Below are positions 11,210 through 22,559 of a stretch of DNA of 64,000 nt, piece by piece. Within the stretch, counting starts at the first letter, position 1; each line of letters begins with the position of its first letter. The notes beneath the pieces are model-generated. The model was not told where the DNA came from and made no database searches. It was given only the letters and a program-made list of their open reading frames with translations. Source of the DNA: Apostichopus parvimensis (lineage: Eukaryota; Echinodermata; Holothuroidea; Aspidochirotida; Stichopodidae); the NCBI GenBank assembly GCA_000934455.1, contig KN882213.1, positions 307,996-371,995 on the forward strand, written 5' to 3'. The translations under genes and the position numbers were made by a program.

Positions 11210-14200
11210 ATGTCGTCAGACGTGAAATCTTCGATTGTAGTTGCTTTGAATGGGTCGAATTAGGCGACTTGGAAGGTGCAGTGTAGAATGACCTTAATGA
11301 AGGATGGACTTTGGAATATTGTTAATGGTGATGAAAAAGCACCCCCGGAGAGTGATGCTGTTAAACTTGCTAGCTTTACAGCCAGGATGGATCGTGCATT
11401 GGCAATTATAGTTCTGTCCATCGAGCCATCATTGTTGTATTTGATTGGGGACCCAGTGGATCCAATTGCTGTCTGGAGGAAACTGGCGGAACAGTTCCAA
11501 AAAAAGTCATTGGCCAACAAATTGGAACTCCGACGAAAGCTCTATTCTCTGCGTCTGGTGGTACAGTTAATGAACATATCAAGGCGATGACTGATATTTT
11601 TGAGTCACTCTCGATAATTGGTGACCCAATGTCTGAAGAGGACAGAGTTGTCCATATCCTTGCTAGTTTACCAGAATCATTTAAGATGTTGGTGACCGCT
11701 TTCGAGGCCAATCCTGAAGTCCCCAAGATGGAAACCGTAACAGAAAGATTACTTCACGAGGAGCGTAAGATGCAAAACCGTGACCTGTCAAGCCCAAAGG
11801 CCGAGGTGGAAGCAATGTTCGCTAAACAGCAATCAAGGCAGAACTATAAAGGTCCGAAGTGCTATAACTGCGGCAAATATGGGCACATTCAGCGTTACTC
11901 TGATAGTACTGATAAGGGTAAACTCAAACGAGTAAAAAGGGTGGTAAATCCAAACCTAAAGGTGCTAAACATAAGGTTAATAATGTTAAGTCTAAGAAAA
12001 GAGAGAGTAGTAGCTCCGATAATGAGAGTGTGGGTCTAGTAGCCCGCCATGCACTCTCAGCTAGTGTCGTGGGTTCACTTGATAGCTGGATTGTGGACTC
12101 CGGAGCAACTTGTCACATGTGTAATGATGAGAAACTGTTCACTGCATTTAGTGGTTTAGAGTCAGCCAGTGACAGTTTCATTGGGTGACAATCACTCTCT
12201 TAAAGCCCTTGGTCATGGAACAGTTATGCTAAAGATGAACCTGTCTAATGGCAAGAAACAGATATGCAAATTGCATAATGTTTTGTATGTTCCTAAATTG
12301 TCATGCAACTTGCTATGTGTAGCTAAGGTATCAAAAGCTGGCAAAATGACCAGATTTAGTGAGGCAGGTTGTGAAATTCTTGATGAGGACCTGAAACTAA
12401 TTGCTGAGGCACATAAGGTAGGGAAGCTATACTATGGGTTGTGAAACTGCTCATGCAAAAGTCAATGCTGCTAAAGGTGTCAGTCGAGAATTTCAGGACA
12501 TATGCCCAGACAATCATGCAAAGGTTAATGCTGCTAAAGGTGTCAATGAAGAGTCGACAGAAAATGTTTGGCATAGGCGTTTTGGTCATCTTGGTGTACA
12601 AAATCTAAAAAAGCTGGCCAAAGAAAGTATGGTTGATGGTTTGACTATGATGTGTCTAAAGGTGTTGATTTCTGTGAACCCTGTGTTCAAGGTAAACATC
12701 ATCGTAGTCAGTTTCCAACCAGTAGCATCAGAAAGTCTAAGCAGCCTCTTGAGTTAGTTCACAGTGATGTGTGTGGAAAAATGAATGCGCAATCACTTAG
12801 TGGGGCTGAATATCTGTCAACATTCATTGATGAATTTACACATTATGTTTGGGTGTGTGTCCTCAAATACAAGAGTGATGTTTTCAGTAAGTTTCTTGAG
12901 TGGAAAGCCCTTGTTGAAAAATCCTCAGGGTACACCTTGAAAACCTTGCGCACTGATAATGGTGGTGAATTCGTATCAACTGAGTTTGAAGATTATCTAA
13001 AGAAAGAAGGAGTTAAGCATCACCTAACTGTGGCCAAAACTCCACAAGAAAATGGGGTAGCAGAGAGAATGAATCGCACCCTTGTTGAGACTGTGCGATC
13101 AATGTTGTGTGATGCAAAACTTCCACAGCGTTATTGGGCGGAAGCTGTATCTACAGCAGTGTACCTACGTAATCGAAGTCCAACAAAGGTTGTCAAGGGA
13201 ATGACACCCTTTGAGGCTTGGACTGGGGAGAAGCCAAATATTTCCCATTTCCGATCATTTGGGTGTGTTGCGTATGCTCATGTCCCAAAGGATGAACGCC
13301 AGAAACTTGACTCCAAAGCAAGAAAATGCATCTTCTTGGGATATGGTACTGAAACAAAGGGGTATCGACTATATGATCAGAAACGTTCCAAAATGTTCTT
13401 TAGTCGAGATGTTCAGTTTAATGAGCAGATGCATGGAGTTGAGAAGGAGTCCAATGACTCGCATGAGGATCGTCACATACTGATTGATAGTATGAGTAAT
13501 GACAAGTTAGTTGCCGATGATGGAGCTCCAGAGGCACAACTTAGGCGATCAGAAAGAGATCGGAGACCTCCTGATCATTTTGGTGAATGGGTAAACTTTG
13601 TTGGAAGTAATCCAAAAGAGCCAGTTACTGTGAGTGAAGCTGTAGGTAGATCTGATAAATCAAAATGGGTAGATGCCATGGAGAAAGAAGTTCAGTCTCT
13701 CCATGATAATAATGTTTGGGTCTTAACTGAGCTGCCAGAAGGTAGAAAAGCAGTAGGCAGCAAATGGGTTTTTAAGGTTAAGTCCTGTGCTGATGGGTCA
13801 GTCGAACGGTATAAAGCTCGACTGGTAGCCCAAGGTTTTTCTCAGAAGTTTGCTGTTGATTATGATGAGAAGCAGAGTATATTGCATTGGCCAGCGCAGC
13901 CCATGAAGCAGTGTGGTTGCAACGACTGAACACCGACTTGCAAAATAAGCTGAACAAACAAACCACTGAGGATCCTCGAAGATAACCAGTCTGCAATCTG
14001 CATGGCCAAGAACCCACAGTTTCATGAAAGGACAAAACACATCGAGATAAAGTATCACTTTATCAGAAAGACCGTTGAGGATGGTACTATTGAACTCATA
14101 TATTGTCCAACCGAGGACATGGTGGCTGACGTGCTAACGAAAGGACTGAGTAAAAAACGGTTTGAAAAACTAAGACAAATTCAACACATGCATCTCTCCC

Positions 14201-14214
14201 CCCTCCCCCTCTAG
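11210..14214 (+). mobile_element. Ty1/copia-type LTR retrotransposon relic, RT largely deleted
   Basis: In order: a gag region from the ATG at 11210, with an in-frame TAG about 17 codons in; a CCHC-type knuckle near 11860 whose last ligand is changed (CYNCGKYGHIQRYS); the protease motif DSGATCHM near 12098; a pre-integrase segment; the integrase core with TDNGGEF (12952) and PQENGVAERMNRT (13053); and the start of RT (KWVFKVK, YKARLVAQGFSQ, 13765-13845). The sequence then jumps, at about 13868, to RNase H-like debris and the C-terminal [17 protein letters not shown] (14113). The whole central RT, including its catalytic Asp pair, is absent. Several frameshifts separate gag, protease and integrase. 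The order integrase-before-RT is diagnostic for copia. LTRs were not found. The copy cannot be autonomous. Confidence 0.85.
12452..12577 (+). repeat. 63-bp direct duplication inside copia pre-integrase
   Basis: The phrase catgcaaa-gt-aatgctgctaaaggtgtca starts at 12452 and again at 12515. The 63-bp spacing equals 21 codons, so the peptide HAKVNAAKGV is repeated in frame. This is a local duplication within the element. Confidence 0.75.
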
Positions 14215-14880
14215 CCACTCTTACCCCTCCCATATGCAGCTCTCAGTAATTCCACGTTTTACCTACTCATACATTAGAATTGGGGAAAAAATTTCTTCAA
14301 AACCAAAGCACAACTTACATTACTTAATTTCACGCTACAAAACCTAACATTCTTAATAGACCGGACACTGTAGGAATGGGTTCCACTACATTGAAAACGA
14401 TTGGAGTGAAGTCTTGTCGGTTGTAGCACATAGCATGCAAACGGCTTGGCGAAAGTCTACCTAATTTCAAAATGGCGGCGGCAGCAACAAAGTCGCGCGT
14501 GTCGAGGTAACCGTTTTGTGACTGGCCGTCTTAGACAACCATTTCACTTAAACTTTACAGCATCATGTAGGAGAGTAAAATATCCACAAATGGGCGAATT
14601 TTGCTGTAACTCTCTTTCGTTGGTTCGTTTTGACCTATTTTGTGTCAGTTAGGAATACTTGTGTGAGGGCGAAGTTGGATTGCAAACGTTGTTTCATATG
14701 TTTTCGTTGATTTTTTCTCGGATATCTTTGCCCTAACATACATTGGAATAACTTTTAATCCATTCTGTGAAGTTTTGGTAAGTTGTAAACCTTCAATGTC
14801 TGTAAATTCTGTGAGTGAATTGTAGGACCTACTTTACGTAAAATGCGGGGAAATTCAAATTTAATGATATGCGTGATCGT
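14215..14880 (+). other. Possible 5' region of the kinase gene
   Basis: No family-level coding signal is seen. It holds an aaaatggcggcggcagc phrase near 14470, with a possible donor (gaggtaacc) at about 14505, as expected of a 5' exon or promoter. The kinase N-lobe, with the glycine loop and ATP-binding Lys, should lie upstream of 14.9 kb but was not recognised. Confidence 0.3.
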
Positions 14881-14899
14881 TGATCTTTCTTCGAGGTCA

Positions 14900-15459
14900 C
14901 GGGGTCAGACTTCCAACTGTTAGAGGCAGCTGCTTTTGTGGCGCTGGAATCTATGACCGGTGTTGTGGACCTTCTTGGCTACGTTAAAATGTCCTTAGGC
15001 AATGATGACGTCTTCACTCTTGTGATGGACAAACCAGCCGGCTGCCTGTCATTCCCTTCATATTTAAGACGAGAAGCACCGCTGTCTGAATCTATGGCTT
15101 TCTTCTTCCTTCTCGAACAACTCGTTTCCATGGTGATGGCTATCCATCGATATGGCTGGGAACAGGGAGGTCTGAAACCCATTAAGTTGTTCATTTGTGC
15201 TAAGGACCAGCTTAAAGTCATCCACTATGGATTAGCCATGGAGGTCGTCAATGATAAATATATCGTACCCGCAGCTGCTGGCACACTGTTATGAAACATT
15301 CCTCCCGAGCGACTTAACGGAGCGTGCGACTTGGTCGAGTCTACAGTCTGGTCTGTGGGTGTCATTCATTATTACATGGTATTTGGAAAACTACCATTCG
15401 CATCTCTTAGGAAGGCAAAACACCGCCCTCTAAAACGGAACACAACATCTCTAGTGGTA
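14900..15459 (+). pseudogene. PIM-like protein pseudokinase, 5' part (interrupted)
   Basis: The frame reads GVVDLLGYV, FTLVMDKPAGC, a helix E-like FFFLLEQLVSMVMAIHRYG, then catalytic-loop and DFG positions. It continues past one in-frame TGA (15292-15294) as PPERLNGACD and TVWSVGVIHYYMVFGKLPFAS. This order matches the C-lobe of PIM-family Ser/Thr kinases. The catalytic HRD is replaced (EQGGLKPIKLF aligns where HRDIKxEN belongs) and DFG is HYG, so phosphotransfer is not expected. There is no upstream ATG in frame, so this is an internal exon. At 15459 the gene is cut by the 12.8-kb TIR insertion and resumes at 28306. With the TGA, the lost motifs and a frame change across the insertion, it is most likely a dead copy of a pseudokinase. 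Confidence 0.65.
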
Positions 15460-15770
15460 TGGCGGGCCATCAGTCTGAAGTCGCGGGGAATCGAGTCATA
15501 CCGATTTAAATCGACATATAGCAATTTCCTTCGACTTATACCAGTTTCCAGCAGCTTAAATTGACTTGTACCGATTTAAATCGACATATACCAGTTTCAT
15601 TCTACATATCATCGATTTAAATCGACATTTACCAGTTTAATTCGACATATCATCGATGTAAATCGACATATACCAATTTAAATCGATGATAAGTCAATAA
15701 ATTGGTATATGTAAATTTAAATCGACATATACCAGTTTAAATCGATGATATGTCGAATTAATTGTTTTAT
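15460..15770 (+). repeat. Left terminal inverted repeat of the 12.8-kb element
   Basis: It begins TGGCGGGCCATCAG and consists of about 20-25-bp degenerate units of the form atcgacatataccagttt / atcgatttaaat, several of them self-palindromic. It matches 27975-28305 in reverse complement. Confidence 0.8.
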
Positions 15771-15984
15771 TCTTGTTACATTACATAGTATTACAAGGTG
15801 AACAAGACAATATAACTGCAAATAAGTAAGAAAAAATGTAAAAGGAAGTAAACTAAGAAACCCTTTTGGGCTTAATCGAATAGAGTACTCCCATCAAAGA
15901 AAATAGAAAACCTTAACACCTATAAAAGAAATCTCCCCCCCCCCAAAAAAAAATAGATAACCTTAACATATAAGACCTACAACT

Positions 15985-16215
15985 TTACATCGGTATATGT
16001 CAATATAAATCGACATATACCAATTTAATTCGACATATAACAATTGAAATCGATGATATGTAGAATAAATCGGTAGTAGTGAGGGGGGGGGGCCGACACT
16101 CAGTCATTTCAACTTCATGCACAAGTTGAGTTTTCAATACTAACTTGAAGGTCAGGGTCAATAAAACAATTTCGGTTCGAGTGTCAGGCACTCAGAATTA
16201 ATATTTTTCTGGCCC
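15985..16215 (+). repeat. Internal TIR-like block plus GAGTGTCAGGCACTC segment
   Basis: After a 200-bp AT-rich spacer, the atcgacatatacc-type repeats resume at 15985-16075. A G-tract and a segment with gagtgtcaggcactc follow at about 16178. A similar gagtgcttgacactcga occurs in the opposite sense near 22240. These may be the ends of an older inner element. Confidence 0.45.
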
Positions 16216-18387
16216 ATTATCCAAAATGGCCGCCATCGAAAATCGTCAATGACAATTTTTCGTGAAAAAAATCATAATTGGCCCAAAAAATTGGACCATA
16301 ATACTCCATATACCTTTTCAGTATGCCTATGGACCTATAATCAAATTAAATTGGCTCCATAGGAGGGAAAAGGTCAAATCCTTAAAAGAAAACCCTTCCA
16401 ACCCCCTCCCCCAAATTTGGTAAAGAAAAATGGGTTAGGGGTGTATGGGGAGGAATTGGTAATTCACCTGCAGGCTTACAGCACACCGAACCCCATCTCA
16501 GATGAACTTTTATACTTAATAATTTAACAATGATCTCTACGGCAGAATAAATATTTACCGTGCCTTTCGATTGCGAAACTTACCTGACCTGAAGTGCGCG
16601 TAAAGTCAGTGGCGCGAAAAGTAAGTGGCGACAATACCAAGCTGCCATTGATTTACACACTAATTACACATTGAAGACCTGACACAGAAAACCTGTAAAA
16701 AAGTAAATAATTTACGATTAAATTTGGTGTAGGCCTCGGATATTGTTTAGAAATCATAATATCATAGGCCTTTAAGCTGAATCAGTGAGAGGGGGTTTGG
16801 GTTAGCGTAGAATTGCTTTGAAAGTTTAAATTCACTTCCGGATTTAACGGCCTAATTAAGGACAGGCCTTAGCTAATTGTTTAAGTGTGTAGACTCCATA
16901 GGGCGCTTCTCCAGCGGTAACAGAATGACGGGAACAGAGAATCGCCCCAGAAAGTCCTGGAAGGACCCCGTGATATCCTGGGGGCCAAGGCCGTCGCCAC
17001 AGGGAACTGTTTGATTCGGTGAGCCTTTTTTTCTTTTTGCTTTTTCAGAAAATTCTGCTTCCGAAAAATATTAAGATCCCCCAGTTAAATGCGCTGGGGA
17101 ATTTTCTTTTAGCTCTTCAGAAAATTAGTTTCCGAAAAAGTATGAAAATTTGACGTTGTGACCTTCTTTTGTTCTTCGGAAAGTTTGGCGTCTTGGTCCC
17201 CCCCCCCTCCCCACAGTCAGTCAAGTCTGGCAAAGGCCCTGTTGAGGGCGATCCTTCCGCGGTAGCGGAATTATGGGACCAGAAATAAGTTCCATAGGAA
17301 TAAAACACGACCACTTTTTTGGAAGTAGGCTTCAACAGTTTCAAAGCAGATATATTTGCAATGGCCTAGCCAGAACTTTTTTATGAGAGGGGGGGGGGGC
17401 ATGCAAGTGTCTGACGTCAGATATTCAGAAAAACTTTATGACGCCGTAACTATTATAGCTTTGTTCCTATTGGCAGTGGCGTAGCAAGAAGCATAAGGGC
17501 TCTGGTGCAGTCAGTATCACCGGCCACCTTATGAAAGTGTCCAACTTTTGTCTGAAAGTATCTTGCATTTTCCATCGAATTCATTCTAATTTATATTGTG
17601 GAATTCTGGAGCCCTATTATTTTATTTTTGCTTTGCGAAATGTTTTGTTTGAAAATAGTGTGGGGTGTCGTAACTTGCGTTTCTGTAAATATTCTATTAT
17701 TAATACCCACCGCCGGGCCCCCTATCACCCAACATGCCCCTTGTCACGCAAAAGACCCATTGGGGGTTGGGGCTATGATGTCCTAGCCCTCTCTAAATAC
17801 GTCATAGGGAAAATATAAAGGGTTTAAGCTAATTATGTGTGAGGTATAAACTGATGTTTTGAGTATGCTGAAAATCAAAACTGGCTACAATTTCGGATTT
17901 TTTCGCATTGTTCCTGTTCAATTCTGTCCTTTTAAACATATAATGGTGGTCTTGGTGTCTTAACCTAGGTATTTATGCAAGCCTAATTGAAGAAATTAAA
18001 TATACATGGTTGGAGCATTTTTATATGATAATTGATACCAATGAGACGTTAAATTCAAAGAGTAATGACGCAAATCGGGTATTATTTTATCTCTCTCCTG
18101 TTCATCTTTTTCCATTTTTTTTATAAGGGCTGTGTCAACGAGCTAGGGATAGTCTGCCTTTTCTCCAAATGAAACCGAAGAAAACCCTTTATTATGTTGA
18201 TCACTTTCTTTTTACAGTTTTCAGATATCATGGATGGCTGTGAAGTTGAAATGGGAGTTTTACACTGCAGTGCAGATGAATTTAGGAAAAAACACTCTGT
18301 CTCTTTATGAACCCAACATTTTTATGTAATATATGACAGTTATTTCATACTATTTTTCCTTGCTGTCTTTCCAGATCGTTTCTGAGA
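16216..18387. other. Non-coding interior of the 12.8-kb element
   Basis: No gene was recognised. Three diverged copies of a ttcagaaaatt-gcttccgaaaaa phrase occur at about 17045-17180, and C/G tracts lie at 17199-17210 and 17389-17399. It may hold 5' sequence of the zinc-finger/CXC gene. Confidence 0.35.
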
Positions 18388-21300
18388 TGGCTGGGACATG
18401 GAGATGGCAGTGTGCATTCTATGCCAAAAACAAACGGAGGAAGAGCTTGTATGTCCTCTTTCAAATCCAGTCGCCAGTCGAAGAGAGGGAGCCTACACAC
18501 AAATCACAAACCTTGTACGTCAGGTTCAGGGCGATTGGTGCTGCTCCCCACCCAAACATACAAATTCCAGATCAGAATCCATGCTGAGGGATCAGGCACC
18601 CTGACATAAATCATGTCGTCAGCTGTAAAGGGCATCAGCACTAGATCATGCAAATAAACGTCATTATGAAGGATTGCCTCCTGCAAGAAAAAGAACTCGG
18701 CCGACTAGTGCAGCTGTTAATCGTAATCTGTGTCTCTTCTGTGGTGACGAAAGAAATGCAGCAGACCATTCTTTCCAGAAGGTTGAACTCAGCCAGCAAA
18801 TACACCAAAAGGCAGTCGCACTGGGAGAAGAGCGTATCGTGGCACTCATGGCAGAAGGTGATCTGGTCGCCACTGAAGCCAAGTATCATCGGAATTGCTA
18901 CACACGGTTCACCCGACGTTACGAGCAATTTGTAAACAAGAAATGACTAGCGAAAACCTTGAGGCTACAACAGAAATGAATTCCTCCAATTCATTAAGGA
19001 AGAAGTCGCTGGAGGTCGTAGAATTTCGGCATTACAAGATCTCACATATATGATGACGGAGAGATTAGAACAACATGATATCTAGAAGACCGTGAACCGC
19101 ATACGCCTAAAGAAAACAGTCCTCGAACACTTTCCGAACTTAACAGAGGAGAATGGTATCCGTGACCGGATTTTCGTCGTTTGTTCCAAGACGGCTAGAA
19201 AGATCATATCAGATGCAACTGAAACAGCAGATGAGGAAGCACGTACATTACCAATGGCAGCTTCGATTCTCCGTAAACTGCATTCAGGTTGCATGGTTAA
19301 TTTCCCTCTGGTTGCGAAGAATCATCTGTTCCAAAAAGGAAGGAAGTATTTCTTCCGTCAACTCCTCGCAGGACCCAAATCATCGCCAGAACAAGATAAT
19401 TCCAGGAAAATCCTCTCTGTGAGTCAGGTGAATATGCTAAATATGGCTTCTCTTTCTGCGACCTTAGAATTGTGAGCCTCCACTTGCAGTGTTCCTTGCC
19501 CTCAAATTGCATTCCCAAACAAGAAGCAAGAAGTTGGTAGAACTACTACACAAATATGCTCTGAGCGTGTCATATAAGAAAGTCCTCACCATTGAGGTAA
19601 GCTTTGCACAGGCAATTGCAGATCAAACAAGGAACAATGCAGATATAGTCTGTCCTACAAATTGACGTCAGAACATTTTCACAGTTGCGGCCCTGGATAA
19701 CTTGGATCACAATCCCACATCACGCACTGCAAGCTCATCCTTCCATGGAACAGGGATTTCAATATTTCAGTTTCCTTCATCACAGATCAAGAATGTCTAA
19801 GAATTAACTTACAGAAAACAGGAGCAGGCAGCAGTGGATCCATCCTGCCTCGTTCGTATACGTTTGTACAACCTTTGGAACGTAATCTCGTGACCCAACC
19901 TCCGGTAAAACATGTGCAGCCAGTGGCAACGAGTTCATTCGGTAAGGAGAAAAAGTATGAACAGGCATGGATGAATGCAGTACATGACACCATAAATGTG
20001 GATTCTGATTTAGAAAAAGGTACTCGAGCGATGTGGTCTTCATTCCATGCTGCTCGATCTCATGCTGTTGGACAACCTGAAAAGGGCATTGAAGCCCTCC
20101 TGCCACTTTCCACGAGAAAGCAGCCACTCCGGGAATAATTAGACATGGCATGGCACTAGTAAAAAAGACAACTATGGGACAAGAGCAGTACAAGAACTTG
20201 AGGGAGAGTGTGTTGATTCGAATGTTACACTTCTGACAACACCGATCAAGCGGAATAACTTACTGTTGTTCCATGAGAAGAAAAGAAGGAAGAAGACAGC
20301 AACTAAGCTTAGAATGCAGCACCTCAAACGTCATGCAGAGCTCCATGGGCAAGCCTTTGTTGTGCTAAACAGCCGTGGGGGTGATTTGGAGTATTTTTTT
20401 CGTCACGAATCTTCCCCATACCCACCTGCGTTGTCATCCGAAGGGTCTCTCAAACTCTTCTACCAAATCAGATTTGTTGGTATACATCATGGAAACCAGT
20501 GCAAGTAGCACCATTTCTGTCGACAAGGAGCTGATTGCGCCAGATCTTTACGACTTCATTGTTATTGACGGTTGAGTACTGATACACTCCCTTCCTGGTA
20601 CAACTTTCCAAGGCAAGACCTTTGATACATATTTCGAAAAGGTATTCTGCCCAAGAGTTCGCCGCGACTTGAAACGATCGACAAGAGTAGACATTGTCTG
20701 GGACCATTATCGGGCACTGACAATCAAAGGAGGCACAAGGGGAAAACGAAGAACAGGCACCCGACAACGCGTTAATGGTACTGCCAAAACCCCCGGAAAT
20801 TGGCAGAAGTTTCTGGCGAACGCTCATAACAAGAAGGAATTGTTTTCATTCCTGTCAAAGAAGATAACAGAAGGACAGTTCCCAGATGACAAGAATGTCT
20901 ACGTTACTGCAGGTGATCAAGTTCACCATGTTGGAAACAGTCTACCGATGGATCAATGCAACCGCGAGGAAGCTGACACTCATGTCCTAGTACATCTTCT
21001 CCACGCCCTCCAAACATGTTCACTTGGGATGGTTCATACTGGAGACACAGATGTTGTTGTAATTCTTCCAGTACTACGTAGTACTTTCCATCACATCATG
21101 GCTTTGAATCCGGCCGCAGAAATCTGGATCTCCTTGAAAGCGGGAAAGGCAACAAGAATGATCTCCCTGAATACAATCGCTACCAGCATGGGCACGACAA
21201 CTTGCAAAGCAATGGCCCTCTTCCACGCATTCACTGGATCAGACAGCACGTCTTCCTTCAAGTTTAAGGGTATGCGATATTGCTGCAAGTTAATGCAGGA

Positions 21301-21808
21301 AGTACCAGCCCTCATGGAGGAATTTGCAACTATCGTCGATACTCCATTCCAAACATCGCCAAAGCTTAAAGAAGTTACAAGGAACTTTGTCTGTAGACTG
21401 TACTCCAATGAGCCAATCGAGGAAAGTGACGTTGACCTCGTCCGAATGAGGTTGTTCTCACAGAAGACCAGAGACGTGGAGAGAATTCCTCCAACAAGTG
21501 ATGCTTTGGATGAACACCTCAAAAGGAGTGTCTTCCAAGCGAGTATCTGGACAACAGCCCAAAGGTCCATGATGCCGGTCAACAACCCCGTTAATCATGG
21601 ATGGAAAGAAGAGGATGGCAAGCTGCTTCCCATTTGGATCTCGCTGCCCCTCGCCAGGGATATGTTCCACTTGGATGTGAAGTGCACTTGCACAACAACC
21701 TGCTCCCGTTGCACATGCATGAGGACAAAGTTGAGGTGCACTCGTCTGTGCAAGTGCAAATGCGAGAAGTTTCTGTACCAGAACAATTTCCAATACTGGC
21801 ATGTATAG
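18388..21808 (+). pseudogene. Zinc-finger and CXC-tail protein of a multi-copy invertebrate family, frame broken
   Basis: The pieces occur in the expected order in different frames. CILCQK with CPLSNP lies near 18410. CLFCGDERNAADH with GDLVATEAKYHRNCYTRF follows at 18674-18945. A segment from 19092 has ARKIISDATETAD. A 379-codon ORF spans 20669-21808. That ORF carries NREEADTHVLVHLLHAL, GDTDVVVILP and FHAFTGSDSTSSF, a pattern like acidic-residue PIN/FEN-type nuclease folds. It ends in a Cys-rich tail (CTCTTTCSRCTCM, CTRLCKCKC) resembling CXC domains. I know this arrangement as a recurrent uncharacterised family in invertebrate genomes. The nuclease idea is inference. At least three frame breaks and a stop near 20575 separate the parts. 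It lies between TIR-like blocks, suggesting carriage by a mobile element. Confidence 0.55.
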
Positions 21809-21849
21809 CCCTATATGGTAAATTTCTTTGACACTTTTTTTATTAAAAC

Positions 21850-22354
21850 TATTGTTTAAGAAGTTATTGAAGAATATATCCAGCAGTTAATTACTCACCA
21901 CCATATTGTAGAACAGTTAAAAGATGGATGAAAAACATCACTATATTATTGGGTACAAGTAGAATTGTCAGCTTATTACAAAAGAATTATTTCTTTCAGC
22001 TTATTGGACCTGTGACCCTTGGTCTATTTTTTTCGTTATGCGCCTATATACTGGCCAAATTATTGCTTCTATGGGCAATATGCCTAAAGGACAATCTGCT
22101 ACTCTTGATCCTGTATCCATACATACCTCAAATGTTGAGATCGGATATTGCAATGAAAAGTTACATTAGTTTTCATATTTCACATAGGCCACGGTGGGGG
22201 GGGGGTCGGGAAGCCCACACCCGAAAAGCCCCAAATTTTGATGTGAGTGCTTGACACTCGAAAAAATATTGTTCTACAGAGCCTTACCTACAAATTGGTA
22301 CTTAAAACGAAACTTTTGCATGAATTTGAAATGAAAACAGATAATTACACATGC
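21850..22354. other. 3' flank of the CXC gene inside the element
   Basis: AT-rich DNA with a G-tract at 22196-22206 and the gagtgcttgacactcga segment at about 22240, which is similar in inverted sense to 16178. No gene was seen. Confidence 0.35.
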
Positions 22355-22450
22355 ACATGCATCGGTAGAAGTCAATTTCCTTGGACTTTTACCAGTTTCT
22401 AGCAACTGAAATTGACATATACCTATTTAAATAGACATATCATCGATTTA
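22355..22450 (+). repeat. Internal copy of the TIR repeat, same orientation as the left end
   Basis: The block reads cggtagaagtcaatttcctt, then gacttttaccagtttctag, then atttaaatagacatatcatcg. It follows the order of the left TIR (15515-15610), not its reverse complement. A second 5' end therefore lies just before the LINE relic. Confidence 0.6.
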
Positions 22451-22559
22451 GCTCATTAACATATTCCAAATCCCGATTTCGGTGATGATTGTGGAGATAC
22501 ATGACGTGTAGTCACCTGACGAGGCTAAACGATGACAATAAATACGTAACGTTTACGGG

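Noticed and set aside
10700-14600. LTRs of the copia element
   Set aside because: I compared the flanks by eye and found no matching direct repeats, so none are annotated.
14900-15294. Selenocysteine reading of the in-frame TGA in the kinase
   Set aside because: No family precedent is known to me, no SECIS-like element was looked for successfully, and other lesions point to decay.
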